From Streptomyces coeruleorubidus (GTDB lineage Bacteria; Actinomycetota; Actinomycetes; Streptomycetales; Streptomycetaceae): a stretch of 64,000 nt of DNA. Shown here piece by piece: positions 44,123 through 53,550 of the stretch (positions are counted from its first letter, which is position 1; each line of letters begins with the position of its first letter). A program made the translations under genes and the position numbers. The stretch is taken from contig NZ_CP118527.1 in assembly GCF_028885415.1 (NCBI RefSeq), forward strand, positions 2,170,001-2,234,000. The letters are read 5' to 3'. The notes under the pieces were generated by a model. It did no database searches. It saw only the letters and a program-made list of their open reading frames with translations, and had not been told where the DNA came from.

Positions 44123-44878
44123 ATGGATCTTGGACTGAAGGACCGGGTGTACATCGTCACCGGGGCCACCCGCGGCCTCGGCAACGCCTCCGCGCGCGAG
44201 CTCGTCGCGGACGGGGCGAAGGTGGTCGTCTCGGGGCGGGACGAGAAGAGCGTCGCCGAGGCGGCGGCCGCGCTGGGCCCGAACGCGGTCGGGGTGGCCG
44301 TCGACAACGCCGACCCCGACGCGCCGGCCGTGCTGATCAGGGCCGCGCGGGAGCACTTCGGGCGCTTCAACGGTGTCCTCGTCAGCGTGGGCGGGCCGCC
44401 GGCCGGGTTCGTCGCCGACAACACGGACGAGCAGTGGCAGGCGGCGTTCGAAGCGGTGTTCCTCGGCGCGGTGCGGCTGGCCCGCGCCGCGTCGGCCGAG
44501 TTGGAGGCCGGGGGTGTCATCGGGTTCGTGCTGTCCGGCTCGGTGTACGAGCCGATTCCCGGGCTGACGATCTCGAACGGGCTGCGGCCGGGGCTGGCCG
44601 GGTTCGCCAAGTCGCTGTCCGACGAACTGGGGCCGCGGGGGATCCGGGTGGTCGGTGTGCTGCCCGGACGCATCGACACCGATCGCGTGCGCGAGCTGGA
44701 CGCGTTGTCGGCGGATCCCGAGGCGACCAGGGCGGCGTCGGAGTCGCGTATTCCGTTGCGGCGGTACGGAGCGCCCGAAGAGTTCGGGCGGGTGGCGGCG
44801 TTCCTGCTGTCTCCGGCGGCTTCTTATCTGACCGGGGTCATGGTGCCGGTGGATGGCGGAGCGCGGCACGGGTTCTGA
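44123..44878 (+). CDS. Atypical SDR lacking the catalytic tyrosine
   Basis: 251 residues with a normal SDR glycine motif (TGATRGLGNASA) and C-terminal SYLTGVMVPVDGG. At the place of YxASK the sequence is SNGLRPGLAGFAK: the Tyr is replaced and the Lys is shifted. This matches a known group of SDR-fold proteins, often annotated as 3-oxoacyl-ACP reductases, whose active site must differ. Starts 5 bases after the GH15 stop (ATG at 44123, with AGGA about 8 bases upstream), so probably the last gene of the operon. Substrate unknown. Confidence 0.8.
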   Translation: MDLGLKDRVYIVTGATRGLGNASARELVADGAKVVVSGRDEKSVAEAAAALGPNAVGVAVDNADPDAPAVLIRAAREHFGRFNGVLVSVGGPPAGFVADNTDEQWQAAFEAVFLGAVRLARAASAELEAGGVIGFVLSGSVYEPIPGLTISNGLRPGLAGFAKSLSDELGPRGIRVVGVLPGRIDTDRVRELDALSADPEATRAASESRIPLRRYGAPEEFGRVAAFLLSPAASYLTGVMVPVDGGARHGF

Positions 44879-44901
44879 GCGCCGTTCTCGTCTGCGGGTT
44901 C

Positions 44902-44933
44902 GTGGGGGCTCGTCGCGCAGTCCCCGCACCCCT
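44902..44933. terminator. Terminator-like repeat element of Streptomyces
   Basis: GTGGGG (44902-44907) and CCCCGCAC (44922-44929) flank CTCGTCGCGCAGT. This resembles the very common Streptomyces intergenic element with the core CGCAGTTCCCCGCGCCCC. It sits between the convergent SDR and AmaP genes. Confidence 0.5.
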
Positions 44934-44940
44934 GAGTACG

Positions 44941-45519
44941 TCAACTCACTCTCTCCGCATGGTGCCGGACGCCTTTCAGTCGTACCTCCGCGGGCAGTGA
45001 CGCGAGACCCGCCGAGGTTCTGGCGTGGGTCAGGGCGCCGGTCGTCAGGTCGTGCAGGGCCGTGCCCGGGTCCACGTGCGGTTCCAGTGCGAGCCGTACG
45101 CGGGCCTCGGGGGCGCTGCGACGGCCCGTCAGGCGGGCGTGGGCCCGGTCGACGCCGTCGACCTGGGCCGCCTCCTCGGTGAGGACGCTCTCCAGGGCCC
45201 GGCCGCGCATCAGGGCGCCCTCGCCGTCGCCGGTGTCGACGAGGACCTCGGCGAGGCGGCGCCGGCGCAGTACCGCGACCAGCCACCACAGGGCGAGCAG
45301 CATTGCAACGGCGAGTACGGCGATGACGGCCGGCCACCACCAGCCGTCGTCCCGCCAGCGGGTGCGTTCGGCGTTGGTCAGCAGCACGTCGTGGCGGCTG
45401 TCGTGGATCCACCACGAGGGTGCCGGAGCGCCGAGGCCCACGGCCAGTACGGAGCCGCCCAGCACCAGCAGGACGAGGCCCACGAGCCCGAGGAACACGC
45501 GGTTGACGACCTTGAGCAT
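44941..45519 (-). CDS. amaP: Alkaline shock response membrane anchor protein
   Basis: 192 residues. Two membrane helices (VFLGLVGLVLLVLGGSVLAVGLG; WWWPAVIAVLAVAMLLALWWLVAVL) followed by a cytosolic Asp23-like domain. In Staphylococcus AmaP anchors Asp23 to the membrane. The ATG at 45517-45519 is used because GGAAGGAG sits 8 bases upstream; an upstream GTG (45528) overlaps the previous stop but is too close to that site. Last gene of a minus-strand cluster with two Asp23/Gls24 proteins, a small membrane protein and a DUF6286 protein. Confidence 0.85.
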   Translation of the reverse strand: MLKVVNRVFLGLVGLVLLVLGGSVLAVGLGAPAPSWWIHDSRHDVLLTNAERTRWRDDGWWWPAVIAVLAVAMLLALWWLVAVLRRRRLAEVLVDTGDGEGALMRGRALESVLTEEAAQVDGVDRAHARLTGRRSAPEARVRLALEPHVDPGTALHDLTTGALTHARTSAGLASLPAEVRLKGVRHHAERVS

Positions 45520-45524
45520 CGCTG

Positions 45525-46209
45525 TCACTCCTTCCGGCCGGGCCGCCGGACGTGCACCGACAGCGCGGGCGTCCGGGAGAGTCCCAGTCCGCGGACCGCG
45601 TGGGTGAGCACGGCGTCCAGGTCGGTTCGCACGTCGTCCAGTTCACGGAAGTGCGACACGGCGCGGACGTCCGCCCGCCTGCGGCGCACCCGCACCCGCG
45701 CCGACTGCACGCCGGCCACCTCCATGGCCCGGTCGCGCAACGCGCTCGCCGCGGCGTCCCGGTCCAGTCCGGCGCGTACGTCGCAGCATCGGGAGCACGT
45801 GCCTGAGGCCCGGCGTGGCCGCCAGGAGCAGCAGCCAGAGCCCGAGGGCGGCGGCGACCCCGGCCCCGACGAGCACCCAGATGTCGTCGAGGGGCCGGTC
45901 GGCGAGCTGCCGGGCCAGCTCCCGGCGCCAGCTCATGACGGGCCGGTCGGCGCGCACGGAGGCGATGTCGTACAGGAACAGTCCGGCGAGTCCCAGGAGC
46001 AGCAGGGCGACGATGCCCGCCGGGATGCGGCGTGCCGACCAGAAGCGGCTTTCGCGGCCGCCCTCGTCGTCGGGTACGGGCGGCGTTCCGTCCTCGGCCG
46101 CCGGCGCGGACCGGTCGGGTCCGGTGCCGGTCTGCGACGTGTCGAGGACCGGCAGGCGCTGTGTGGTGCCCTCGGGCTCGGACGGTTCGGTGCCCCGGGG
46201 TTCGCTCAT
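45525..46209 (-). CDS. DUF6286 membrane protein, frameshifted near 45780
   Basis: The N-terminal part (SEPRGTEPSEPEG, then helix IPAGIVALLLLGLAGLFLYDIA and a second helix VLVGAGVAAALGLWLLLLA) is read from the ATG at 46207-46209. After LRHVLPMLR this frame becomes Arg/Gly-rich, while another frame supplies the expected C-terminal domain (VRAGLDRDAAASALRDRAMEVAGV, VSHFRELDDVRTDLDAVL, in pieces) ending at 45525. The total of 685 bases is one more than a multiple of three, so a single extra base around 45771-45790 explains it, giving 227 residues when corrected. It is either a sequence error or an inactivating mutation. Start overlaps nothing upstream except the 4-base overlap with the Asp23 gene. 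Confidence 0.78.
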
Positions 46210-46589
46210 CGCGTCCTCCCCTGTACCGCGCCGGGCCCGGCGACCAGGTGCAGCCGCTCCACCTGGACGACGACCTCCGGCACCTGCATTCCCACCAAGG
46301 TGCCCACCCGCTCGACGACTTGGCGACGCACCCGGCGGCAGCGCGCGCCGACGTCGCAGGGGTAGTCGAGCTCGACGTGGACACGGACGTGTGCGACGTC
46401 GTGGTGGACCGCGACGGTGGCGGACGGCCGGCCGGCGTCGGGCGGCAGCGTTCCGACGGCCTCGCGAGCCGCCTGGGAGGCGATCTTCGCGACGACCCGG
46501 TCGGCGATCCTGGTCGCGCCCCGCTCGCCCGGCGGGACGACGGCCAGGGGTCTGCCGAGCTCACCGGCCCCCGCGCTCACGGTCGTCAC
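46206..46589 (-). CDS. Asp23/Gls24 family envelope stress protein, copy 1
   Basis: 127 residues with the Asp23 fold: RGATRIADRVVAKIASQAAREAV, then paired beta strands ATVAVHHDVAHVRVHVELDYPCDV, and VRRQVVERVGTLVGMQVPEVVVQVERLHL (quoted in pieces). Asp23 proteins coat the inner face of the membrane and respond to envelope or alkaline stress. GTG start overlaps the stop of the 60-residue membrane protein (GTGA), and its stop overlaps the next gene. Confidence 0.87.
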   Translation of the reverse strand: MTTVSAGAGELGRPLAVVPPGERGATRIADRVVAKIASQAAREAVGTLPPDAGRPSATVAVHHDVAHVRVHVELDYPCDVGARCRRVRRQVVERVGTLVGMQVPEVVVQVERLHLVAGPGAVQGRTR

Positions 46590-46768
46590 CGCCGCCGTTC
46601 ACGGGGACGGAAGAAGTCGCCGAAGTCCATGTCCCCCTCCAGGAACCGGCCGACGACGAAGCCGACGGCGCCCAGCGCCGCCACCAGCAGGAAGGCGCCG
46701 AATCCGCCGAAGTACCCGGCGAATCCCAGTGCCATGCCGGCGATCATGCCGACGACGGCCATGTTCAT
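46586..46768 (-). CDS. Small membrane protein of the Asp23 cluster
   Basis: 60 residues: two Gly-rich hydrophobic stretches (MAVVGMIAGMALGFAGYFGGFGAFLLVAALGAVGFVVGRFL, in pieces) and an acidic-basic tail DMDFGDFFRPRERRR. It resembles DUF2273-type small membrane proteins found beside Asp23 genes. ATG at 46766-46768, with GAGGAG 5 bases upstream. Co-translated with the following Asp23 gene. Confidence 0.8.
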   Translation of the reverse strand: MNMAVVGMIAGMALGFAGYFGGFGAFLLVAALGAVGFVVGRFLEGDMDFGDFFRPRERRR

Positions 46769-46817
46769 GCTGCGCTCCTCAGCTCCTCATTCGCTGCGTT
46801 GTCCGGTGGCAGGTGCC

Positions 46818-47291
46818 TCACTGGATCCGGCGCTCCGGTTCCTCTTCCTCCTCATCCGGCAGCTTCACGTCGCTCACCGCGATGTTGACCTCGACGACCT
46901 CGAGGCCCGTCATCCGCTCGACGGCGGTGATGACGTTCTCCCGTACGTCCCGGGCCACATCGGCGATCGACACGCCGTATTCGACGACGATCTCCAGGTC
47001 GAGGGCGGCCTGCACCTCGCCGACCTCGACCTTCACACCACGCGACACCGACTTGGCGCCACCGGGCACGCGGTCGCGCACTGCTCCGAACGTGCGGGAC
47101 AGACCGCTGCCCATGGCGTGCACGCCGTCCACATCGCGTGCGGCGAGCCCGGCGATCTTCTCCACGACGCCGTCCGCAATGGTCGTGCGCCCGCGAGAGC
47201 CGGGGTCTCCCCCGCCACTCTTGGTCAGCGGGCTCCGGCGTGCCGCCGCCGTCTCGGTCTCCCCGCCCCGGTTCTCGGTCATGTCAGTCAT
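46818..47291 (-). CDS. Asp23/Gls24 family envelope stress protein, copy 2
   Basis: 157 residues. A disordered N-terminal 35 residues precedes the Asp23 domain: GRTTIADGVVEKIAGLAARDVDGVHAM, GVKVEVGEVQAALDLEIVVEYGVSI, VRENVITAVERMTGLEVVEVNI (given in pieces), followed by an acidic tail (PDEEEEEPE). ATG at 47289-47291, with AAGGA about 10 bases upstream. First gene of the cluster; its partner domains recur in the next four genes. Confidence 0.9.
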   Translation of the reverse strand: MTDMTENRGGETETAAARRSPLTKSGGGDPGSRGRTTIADGVVEKIAGLAARDVDGVHAMGSGLSRTFGAVRDRVPGGAKSVSRGVKVEVGEVQAALDLEIVVEYGVSIADVARDVRENVITAVERMTGLEVVEVNIAVSDVKLPDEEEEEPERRIQ

Positions 47292-47378
47292 CGCCGTTCG
47301 TCCTTTTCGGTTGTCGTCCTGCGACCACCGTAAGCACGGTTGCGTGGTTACGCGCCTTTGATGCGGCAGGCTGGAGGA

Positions 47379-48095
47379 ATGACGGCCGACCGGTGGACGC
47401 AGGCAGTGAGACATCAACTGGGCCTCGGCAGGCTCCTGCCGCTGGGTGACGCGCGGGACGGCGCGTGGATCGCCGAGCGGGCGGCCGAGGCGGTGTTGCG
47501 GCGCGCGGCAAGGGACGCACCGGGTGTGCGCCTCGAAGCGCTGCGTGTCGCGCTCGCCGATCCGGCGGACACCGGGAGCCCGGCCGTGCCGGCCCCGCCG
47601 AGCGCTCTGCCGCCCGGGCCGCTGCGGGTGACGGCGGAGTTCGCGGCCACGGCCTCGCAGCCGCTTCCGACGACGGCGTCCCTGCTGCGGGCGACGCTGG
47701 CGACGGCCGCGACGCAGCGGCTCGGTCTGACGGTGGCGGAGGTGGATCTGCGCGTGACGGGCCTGCTGGAGGAGGAGACGGAACCGCCCGGGCCCGCCGC
47801 GCCCCTCCCCGAGCCGCCGCGCGCCGCCCAGGCCGGGGGCGACGACGAGAGTCGCGTCGCCGCAACCGCGCTCAAGGTCCCGGGCGTGCTTCATCTGACC
47901 GGCGCGCTGGGCCACCCCGTGCACATCGAGGAGCTCCCCCGCGACGCCGCGCTGCCGCACCGCCACGTCCGGCTGGAACTCGCGGTGCGCGAGGACCACC
48001 GGGCCCGGGACGTGGCGCGCGAGGTCCGCACAGCGGTGCGGACGGCACTGCAGGACCACCCGACGGTGGCGGTCCTGGTGAGCGGGATCGGCTGA
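47379..48095 (+). CDS. Asp23-like regulator-neighbour protein (nucleopolyhedrovirus P10 name in databases)
   Basis: 238 residues. Two regions look like Asp23-type alternations: GAWIAERAAEAVLRRAARDAPGVRLEALRVAL and VAATALKVPGVLHLT...HRHVRLELAVREDHRARDVAREVRTAV (in pieces). From memory, homologues sit at the same place in Streptomyces and carry the misleading database name nucleopolyhedrovirus P10 family. Divergent from the Asp23 cluster, it probably shares its function at the membrane. ATG at 47379 is only 1 base from GGAGG; an ATG at 47361 in the same frame is the alternative start. Confidence 0.7.
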   Translation: MTADRWTQAVRHQLGLGRLLPLGDARDGAWIAERAAEAVLRRAARDAPGVRLEALRVALADPADTGSPAVPAPPSALPPGPLRVTAEFAATASQPLPTTASLLRATLATAATQRLGLTVAEVDLRVTGLLEEETEPPGPAAPLPEPPRAAQAGGDDESRVAATALKVPGVLHLTGALGHPVHIEELPRDAALPHRHVRLELAVREDHRARDVAREVRTAVRTALQDHPTVAVLVSGIG

Positions 48096-48127
48096 GGGGC
48101 GCGGGCACCGCGCGGCCGAGGGCCCCT
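48095..48127. terminator. Hairpin between the Asp23-like gene and the enoyl-CoA hydratase gene
   Basis: AGGGGC (from the stop codon, 48095-48100) pairs with GCCCCT (48122-48127) around a GC-rich loop containing GCGGGCACCGCGCGG. It is of the same general type as the element at 44902 and can serve both convergent genes. Confidence 0.5.
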
Positions 48128-48150
48128 GGGATGCCGGGAAGCGGACCGGC

Positions 48151-48954
48151 TCAGTCCCCGACGCCCGCGAGGTCCCGCAGACGGCGGGCCTGGGCCTGGC
48201 GTTCCGCGCCGCGCTGGTCCTCGTAGGTGCGCTCCTGCGCGCCGCGCAGCAGCGCCTTGGTCTCGATGACCGCGTCACGGGGGGCGGCGAGCACGGCCGA
48301 CGCGAGGTCGCGGACCGTGTCGTCGAGCTGGTCGGCGGGCACGGCCACATTGGCCAGCCCGGTGTTCACGGCCTCCTCGGCCGTGACGAAGCGCCCGGTC
48401 ACGCAGATCTCCAGCGCGCGGGCGTATCCGACGAGTCCCACCAGCGGATGCGTGCCCGTCAGGTCGGGCACGAGTCCGAGGCTGGTCTCGCGCATGGCGA
48501 ACTGCACGTCGTCGGCGACGACGCGCAGGTCGCAGGCGAGGGCGAGCTGGAAGCCCGCCCCGATGGCGTGCCCCTGGACGGCGGCGACGGAGACGATGTC
48601 GCTGCGCCGCCACCAGGTGAACGCCTCCTGGTACTCGGCGATGGTCGCGTCCAGCTCGGCGTCGCTCCCACGCGCGAGGTCGATGAACGACGGTTCCCCG
48701 TCGAAGCCCTCGGGAGTGAACGCCTGCCGGTCGAGACCGGCCGAGAAGGACTTGCCCTCGGCCCGCAGCACCACGACGCGGACGGAGCCCGGCAGCTGCC
48801 GCCCGGCCTCGGTCAGCGCCCGCCACAGAGCGGGGCTCTGCGCGTTGCGCTTGGCCGGGTTGGTCAGCGTCACCGTGGCGATCGCGTCGTCGACGGTGAG
48901 CCGTACGCCGTCCTTGTCGAGTACGGGAACAAGGTCCTTGTCGGGCGAAGCCAT
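48151..48954 (-). CDS. Enoyl-CoA hydratase/isomerase family protein
   Basis: 267 residues, crotonase fold. Oxyanion-hole regions: FSAGLDRQAF and AVQGHAIGAGFQLALACDLRV. One of the two usual catalytic Glu sites appears changed (SLGLVPDLTGTHPLVGLVG), so the exact reaction (hydratase, isomerase or dehalogenase-like) is unclear. Substrate an acyl-CoA. ATG at 48952-48954. Lies upstream of, and on the same strand as, no other gene; gbn is 150 bases further upstream with its own terminator. Confidence 0.87.
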   Translation of the reverse strand: MASPDKDLVPVLDKDGVRLTVDDAIATVTLTNPAKRNAQSPALWRALTEAGRQLPGSVRVVVLRAEGKSFSAGLDRQAFTPEGFDGEPSFIDLARGSDAELDATIAEYQEAFTWWRRSDIVSVAAVQGHAIGAGFQLALACDLRVVADDVQFAMRETSLGLVPDLTGTHPLVGLVGYARALEICVTGRFVTAEEAVNTGLANVAVPADQLDDTVRDLASAVLAAPRDAVIETKALLRGAQERTYEDQRGAERQAQARRLRDLAGVGD

Positions 48955-49066
48955 GGGACGCCTCCGATGTGTGCGGTCGTCATCCGTGCCGCACGACGGC
49001 TTTCCCGCCGTAGCACGGCACAGCTAAGTGACTGCACAGTAACCACCCGGCCGATCAGCCGACCGA

Positions 49067-49102
49067 CCGGGTGGCCACCATCGAAGCCGAGGGGCCACCC
49101 GG
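49067..49102 (-). terminator. Hairpin downstream of gbn
   Basis: CCGGGTGGCC (49067-49076) and GGCCACCCGG (49093-49102), perfect 10-bp arms with a 16-base loop, only 2 bases after the gbn stop codon. A second partly overlapping pairing exists further downstream (CCACCCGG at 49043). Confidence 0.75.
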
Positions 49103-49104
49103 GG

Positions 49105-49323
49105 TCAGGCCGTGGCCTTTTTACCCCGTGTCGCCCCGCCACGCCCTCGCAGCGTGACGCCCGACTCACTGAGCATGCGGTGCACGAAGCCATACGAGCG
49201 GCCGGTCTCCTCGGCCAACGCCCGGATGCTCGCACCGGCGTCGTACTTCTTCTTCAGGTCTGCCGCGAGCTTGTCGCGCGCGGCGCCGGTCACCCGGCTG
49301 CCCTTCTTCAGAGTCTCGGCCAC
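49105..49323 (-). CDS. gbn: Gbn, GATC-binding nucleoid-associated protein
   Basis: 72 residues, very basic, with a single helix-turn-helix (KYDAGASIRALAEETGRSYGFVHRMLSESGVTLRGRGG, seen in pieces) and a Lys/Arg tail ending RGKKATA. From literature, SCO1839 of S. coelicolor is Gbn, a small nucleoid protein that binds GATC-containing sites and affects development and antibiotic timing; size, charge and gene order match here. The GTG at 49321-49323 is used because GAGGAGG lies 7 bases upstream. Seven GATC sites lie upstream. Monocistronic, with a terminator directly after the stop. Confidence 0.8.
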   Translation of the reverse strand: MAETLKKGSRVTGAARDKLAADLKKKYDAGASIRALAEETGRSYGFVHRMLSESGVTLRGRGGATRGKKATA

Positions 49324-49362
49324 CCGTGCCTCCTCATGGGAAGTGCGCTCTGGTCTCCTCAT

Positions 49363-49658
49363 GATCACCCCTCCGGGCCTTGATGGCCACCCATTCGGCA
49401 AGGTCCGTGAGACAAGGTTGTGACGACGGGAGTGCATCCCCACAAGTGGAATAAGAAATTCCGAAGAGCGACGTCCGTACGGCCGAACGGATCGCCACGG
49501 GAAATGCCAGGTCAGAAAGATGTCGCGGCCGAGCCCGGAAGAATCGGGGGCTCGGCCGCGAAATCGATGTAGGACACACCTCGGTACGAGGAGATCTCAC
49601 ACAGATGATGGATCACCGCTAGGCCGAATGATCCATACGCCGTTGATCACGCATTCGA

Positions 49659-49660
<2 letters not shown>
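49363..49660. promoter_or_regulatory. Cluster of seven GATC sites upstream of gbn
   Basis: GATC occurs at 49363, 49490, 49593, 49611, 49630, 49645 and 49657; the last five fall within 68 bases. Two read GATCAT on the minus strand (49363, 49630). About one GATC per 256 bases is expected by chance, and fewer in GC-rich DNA. Given Gbn's reported specificity this is a candidate autoregulatory region. The interval 49324-49658 otherwise holds no gene. Confidence 0.5.
49524..49560. terminator. Strong hairpin in the gap between ABC-F gene and gbn
   Basis: Perfect 13-bp arms CGCGGCCGAGCCC (49524-49536) and GGGCTCGGCCGCG (49548-49560) with an 11-base loop. It lies 99 bases after the ABC-F stop on the minus strand and probably ends that transcript before gbn. 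Confidence 0.7.
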
Positions 49661-51257
<1,597 letters not shown>

Positions 51258-51491
51258 GGACAGACTCCAGGGCGATACGGGGGGGCGGGATGGGCGGCTG
51301 AGGACGTTCCCGCCGTCTAATGCGCGAGGAGAAAGGCCATGGGGGACAGTCTAACGGGGCCGTGCAACCACTTTTTCTGCGTGCGGGTGTTCGGTTCGTC
51401 TCGCCGGGTCGTTGTCAGTGGTGGGTGCGAGACTGAGCAGCAGGACCGGATCATCGGATCTCCGGCGACCGAGCACAAGGGAGTGATCGGT

Positions 51492-51905
51492 ATGGCAGGC
51501 ACGTCCGGCGGGCGTCCGAGCATCTACCCGACGCTGCTGTACGCCGACGCGAAGGCGGCGATCCGGCAGCTCACGGAGGCCTTCGGCTTCACGGAGCTGT
51601 CGGTGTACGAGGGCGAGGACGGCGCGGTGATGCACGCCGAGCTGGTCCAGGGCAACGGCGCGGTGATGGTCGGCAGCAAGGGCCGGGGCGGCGTGTTCGA
51701 CGCGGCCATGAAGGACGCGGGCACCACCGGGGTGTACGTCGTCGTGGACGACGTGGACGCACACCACCGCCGCGCCGTGGACCACGGCGCGGAGATCCTG
51801 ATGCCCCCGACGGACCAGGACTACGGCTCGCGGGACTACATGGCCCGGGACCTCGAGGGCAATGTGTGGAGCTTCGGGACGTACGCGCCCGAGACAGCGG
51901 GCTGA
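51492..51905 (+). CDS. VOC-superfamily (glyoxalase/bleomycin-resistance-like) protein
   Basis: 137 residues, single VOC module with paired beta-alpha-beta-beta-beta units: SIYPTLLYADAKAAIRQLTEAFGF, ...VMVGSKGRGG, TGVYVVVDDVDAHHRRAVDHGAEIL, and GSRDYMARDLEGNVWSFGTY (quoted in part). Some members bind metals or antibiotics; this one resembles the PhnB-like/glyoxalase-like branch. Function unknown. ATG at 51492, with AAGGGAG 7 bases upstream. Confidence 0.85.
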   Translation: MAGTSGGRPSIYPTLLYADAKAAIRQLTEAFGFTELSVYEGEDGAVMHAELVQGNGAVMVGSKGRGGVFDAAMKDAGTTGVYVVVDDVDAHHRRAVDHGAEILMPPTDQDYGSRDYMARDLEGNVWSFGTYAPETAG

Positions 51906-51927
51906 CGGCCCCAGCGGCGGGCGCGGG

Positions 51928-53328
51928 CTAGCTGCCTCCGGTGTGCACCTGGAACGCGGCCCGGCGCACGGCCTTGGCCAGGGCCGGGTCGGGGTGTGCC
52001 GCGGCGAGGGCGACCAGGACCTGCACGGTCCGCGGGTGGCCCACGGCCCGCACCTCGTCCAGCAGCATCGGGATGGTCGGCTGCACGGCGGACTCCAGGT
52101 GGCGGACGAGCAGCGGTGCCTCACCGTGGTCGGCGACGGCGGCGGCGGTGTCCACCCACAGCCAGGTCGCCTCCTCCCGGGTGAGCACCTCGTGGGCGTC
52201 CTCCGGGTCGGCCCCGTCGTGCTCGGCGAGCCACAGCAGCGCGTACGGCCTGAGCGTCGGCTCGTCCAGCACGGCGCGGACGTCCGGCTCGGCGGGGGCG
52301 CCGACCACGCGCAGCGCCTCGAAGGCGAGGCCGCGCAGCAGGGCGTCCTCGCCGCGGGCGGCGCCGAGGAGTTCGGTGACGGCGCTGCCGACGGTTCGGG
52401 CGGCGAGCCAGGCCCGGTACTCGGCGCGGGCCGCGTTCGGGCGCAGCTGGGCGCAGCCGCGGAGCATGTCCTCGGCGGCCTGCTCGATGTTCCCGGCGGG
52501 GCTCTGCGCGGCGACGCAGATCTGCTCCAGCTTGACCCAGACGGCCCAGCTGCCGAGCGGGGTGAGCGTGGCCTGGCCGTCGCCGTAGGTGAGGGCGCCG
52601 ACGGAGGCTAGGGCGCGCAGGGCCCAGTCGAGGAGCGGGGCGAGCGGGGCGTCGGTGGGCTCCGGTTCGGCCGGCGGCTCGGGCTGCGGGCCGTAGGGGA
52701 TCTCGCAGCGTGCCGTGCGCAGCTCGGTGACGCGCTGCTCCAGGAGGTCGAGGAGCTGCTCGACGGGGACGGGACCGGCGGACAGCTGCAGGAACGAGAG
52801 CACCTGCGGCATGGCCGAGACGACCTCGGCGACGGCGGCGGGCTCGTGGTCCTCGGGTTCCGGACAGGCGAGCGACCAGGCGTCGAAGAGGGCGACCCAG
52901 CCGCGCAGTACGGCGCTGTCGTCGCGGTCCCAGGCACGCAGCCGCCAGCCGGGGCGGGCGCTGTCGCCGTGCACCTCGACGAGACCGGCGAGCCGGGCGG
53001 TGTCCCAGTCGGCTCTGACCTGATCCGCGGTCAGGCCCAGCTCGAGGGCGGCCCGTTCGGCGGTCGCCGCGGAGAGGGTGGCCTTGCCGTCGGCGGTGGC
53101 GCTGCCCCGGCCGGGGCCGAGCTCGGTGTCGGCCCAGCGGGCGACGCGGGCCGCGTCGGCGAGACCTGAGCGTGCCATTCTGGCCAGCTCCGCCGGTGCC
53201 GGGGTGCCCTCCGGGGGACGCGGTGCGGGTCGGCGCGAGCGCCGCTGGTTCATCGCTCTGGGGGCGGCGGCCAGGGGTCGCGGGCGGACGAGTCGAAGCC
53301 TGGAGTCGCGCGGGATACGGGACGTCAC
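51928..53328 (-). CDS. Large soluble protein of unknown function
   Basis: 466 residues from the GTG at 53326-53328; an alternative ATG is at 53251-53253. The N-terminal 60 residues are Arg/Pro-rich. A winged-helix-like phrase occurs near 90-150 (ALELGLTADQVRADWDTARLAGLVEV), and the C-terminal 200 residues have stacked helices with HEAT-like spacing (LLRGLAFEALRVVGAPAEPDVRAVLDEP; VQPTIPMLLDEVRAVGHPRTVQVLVALAAAHPD). I recognise no named family. Common in Streptomyces, from memory, but uncharacterised. Confidence 0.7.
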   Translation of the reverse strand: MTSRIPRDSRLRLVRPRPLAAAPRAMNQRRSRRPAPRPPEGTPAPAELARMARSGLADAARVARWADTELGPGRGSATADGKATLSAATAERAALELGLTADQVRADWDTARLAGLVEVHGDSARPGWRLRAWDRDDSAVLRGWVALFDAWSLACPEPEDHEPAAVAEVVSAMPQVLSFLQLSAGPVPVEQLLDLLEQRVTELRTARCEIPYGPQPEPPAEPEPTDAPLAPLLDWALRALASVGALTYGDGQATLTPLGSWAVWVKLEQICVAAQSPAGNIEQAAEDMLRGCAQLRPNAARAEYRAWLAARTVGSAVTELLGAARGEDALLRGLAFEALRVVGAPAEPDVRAVLDEPTLRPYALLWLAEHDGADPEDAHEVLTREEATWLWVDTAAAVADHGEAPLLVRHLESAVQPTIPMLLDEVRAVGHPRTVQVLVALAAAHPDPALAKAVRRAAFQVHTGGS

Positions 53329-53550
53329 GGGGGCAGTCTTCCGGTTGACGGTCCGAAAACCCAAACGGAATGTCACGACGGGCGACGGGGATGGCCAACG
53401 CACGGGGTCCCGTGAGTGGTCGAGGGCCGCGAACAGGCCAGTGGTACGACGCTAAACGGAATCCTCACGACCGGTCGATAGGGGGCGGGGCGGGGCGTGG
53501 TTGCGACGGGGCGAAGGGGGCGTGAACGGGGGGTGTGTCAGGCCCGGGGG

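Noticed and set aside
43826..46564. 912-codon open frame on the minus strand across the SDR and Asp23 genes
   Set aside because: Crosses several well-supported genes on both strands, has no motifs and a nonsense composition.
47379..48095. Viral nucleopolyhedrovirus P10 relationship
   Set aside because: A database name only; the protein shows no fibrillar P10 features and lies beside the Asp23 cluster with similar domain phrases.
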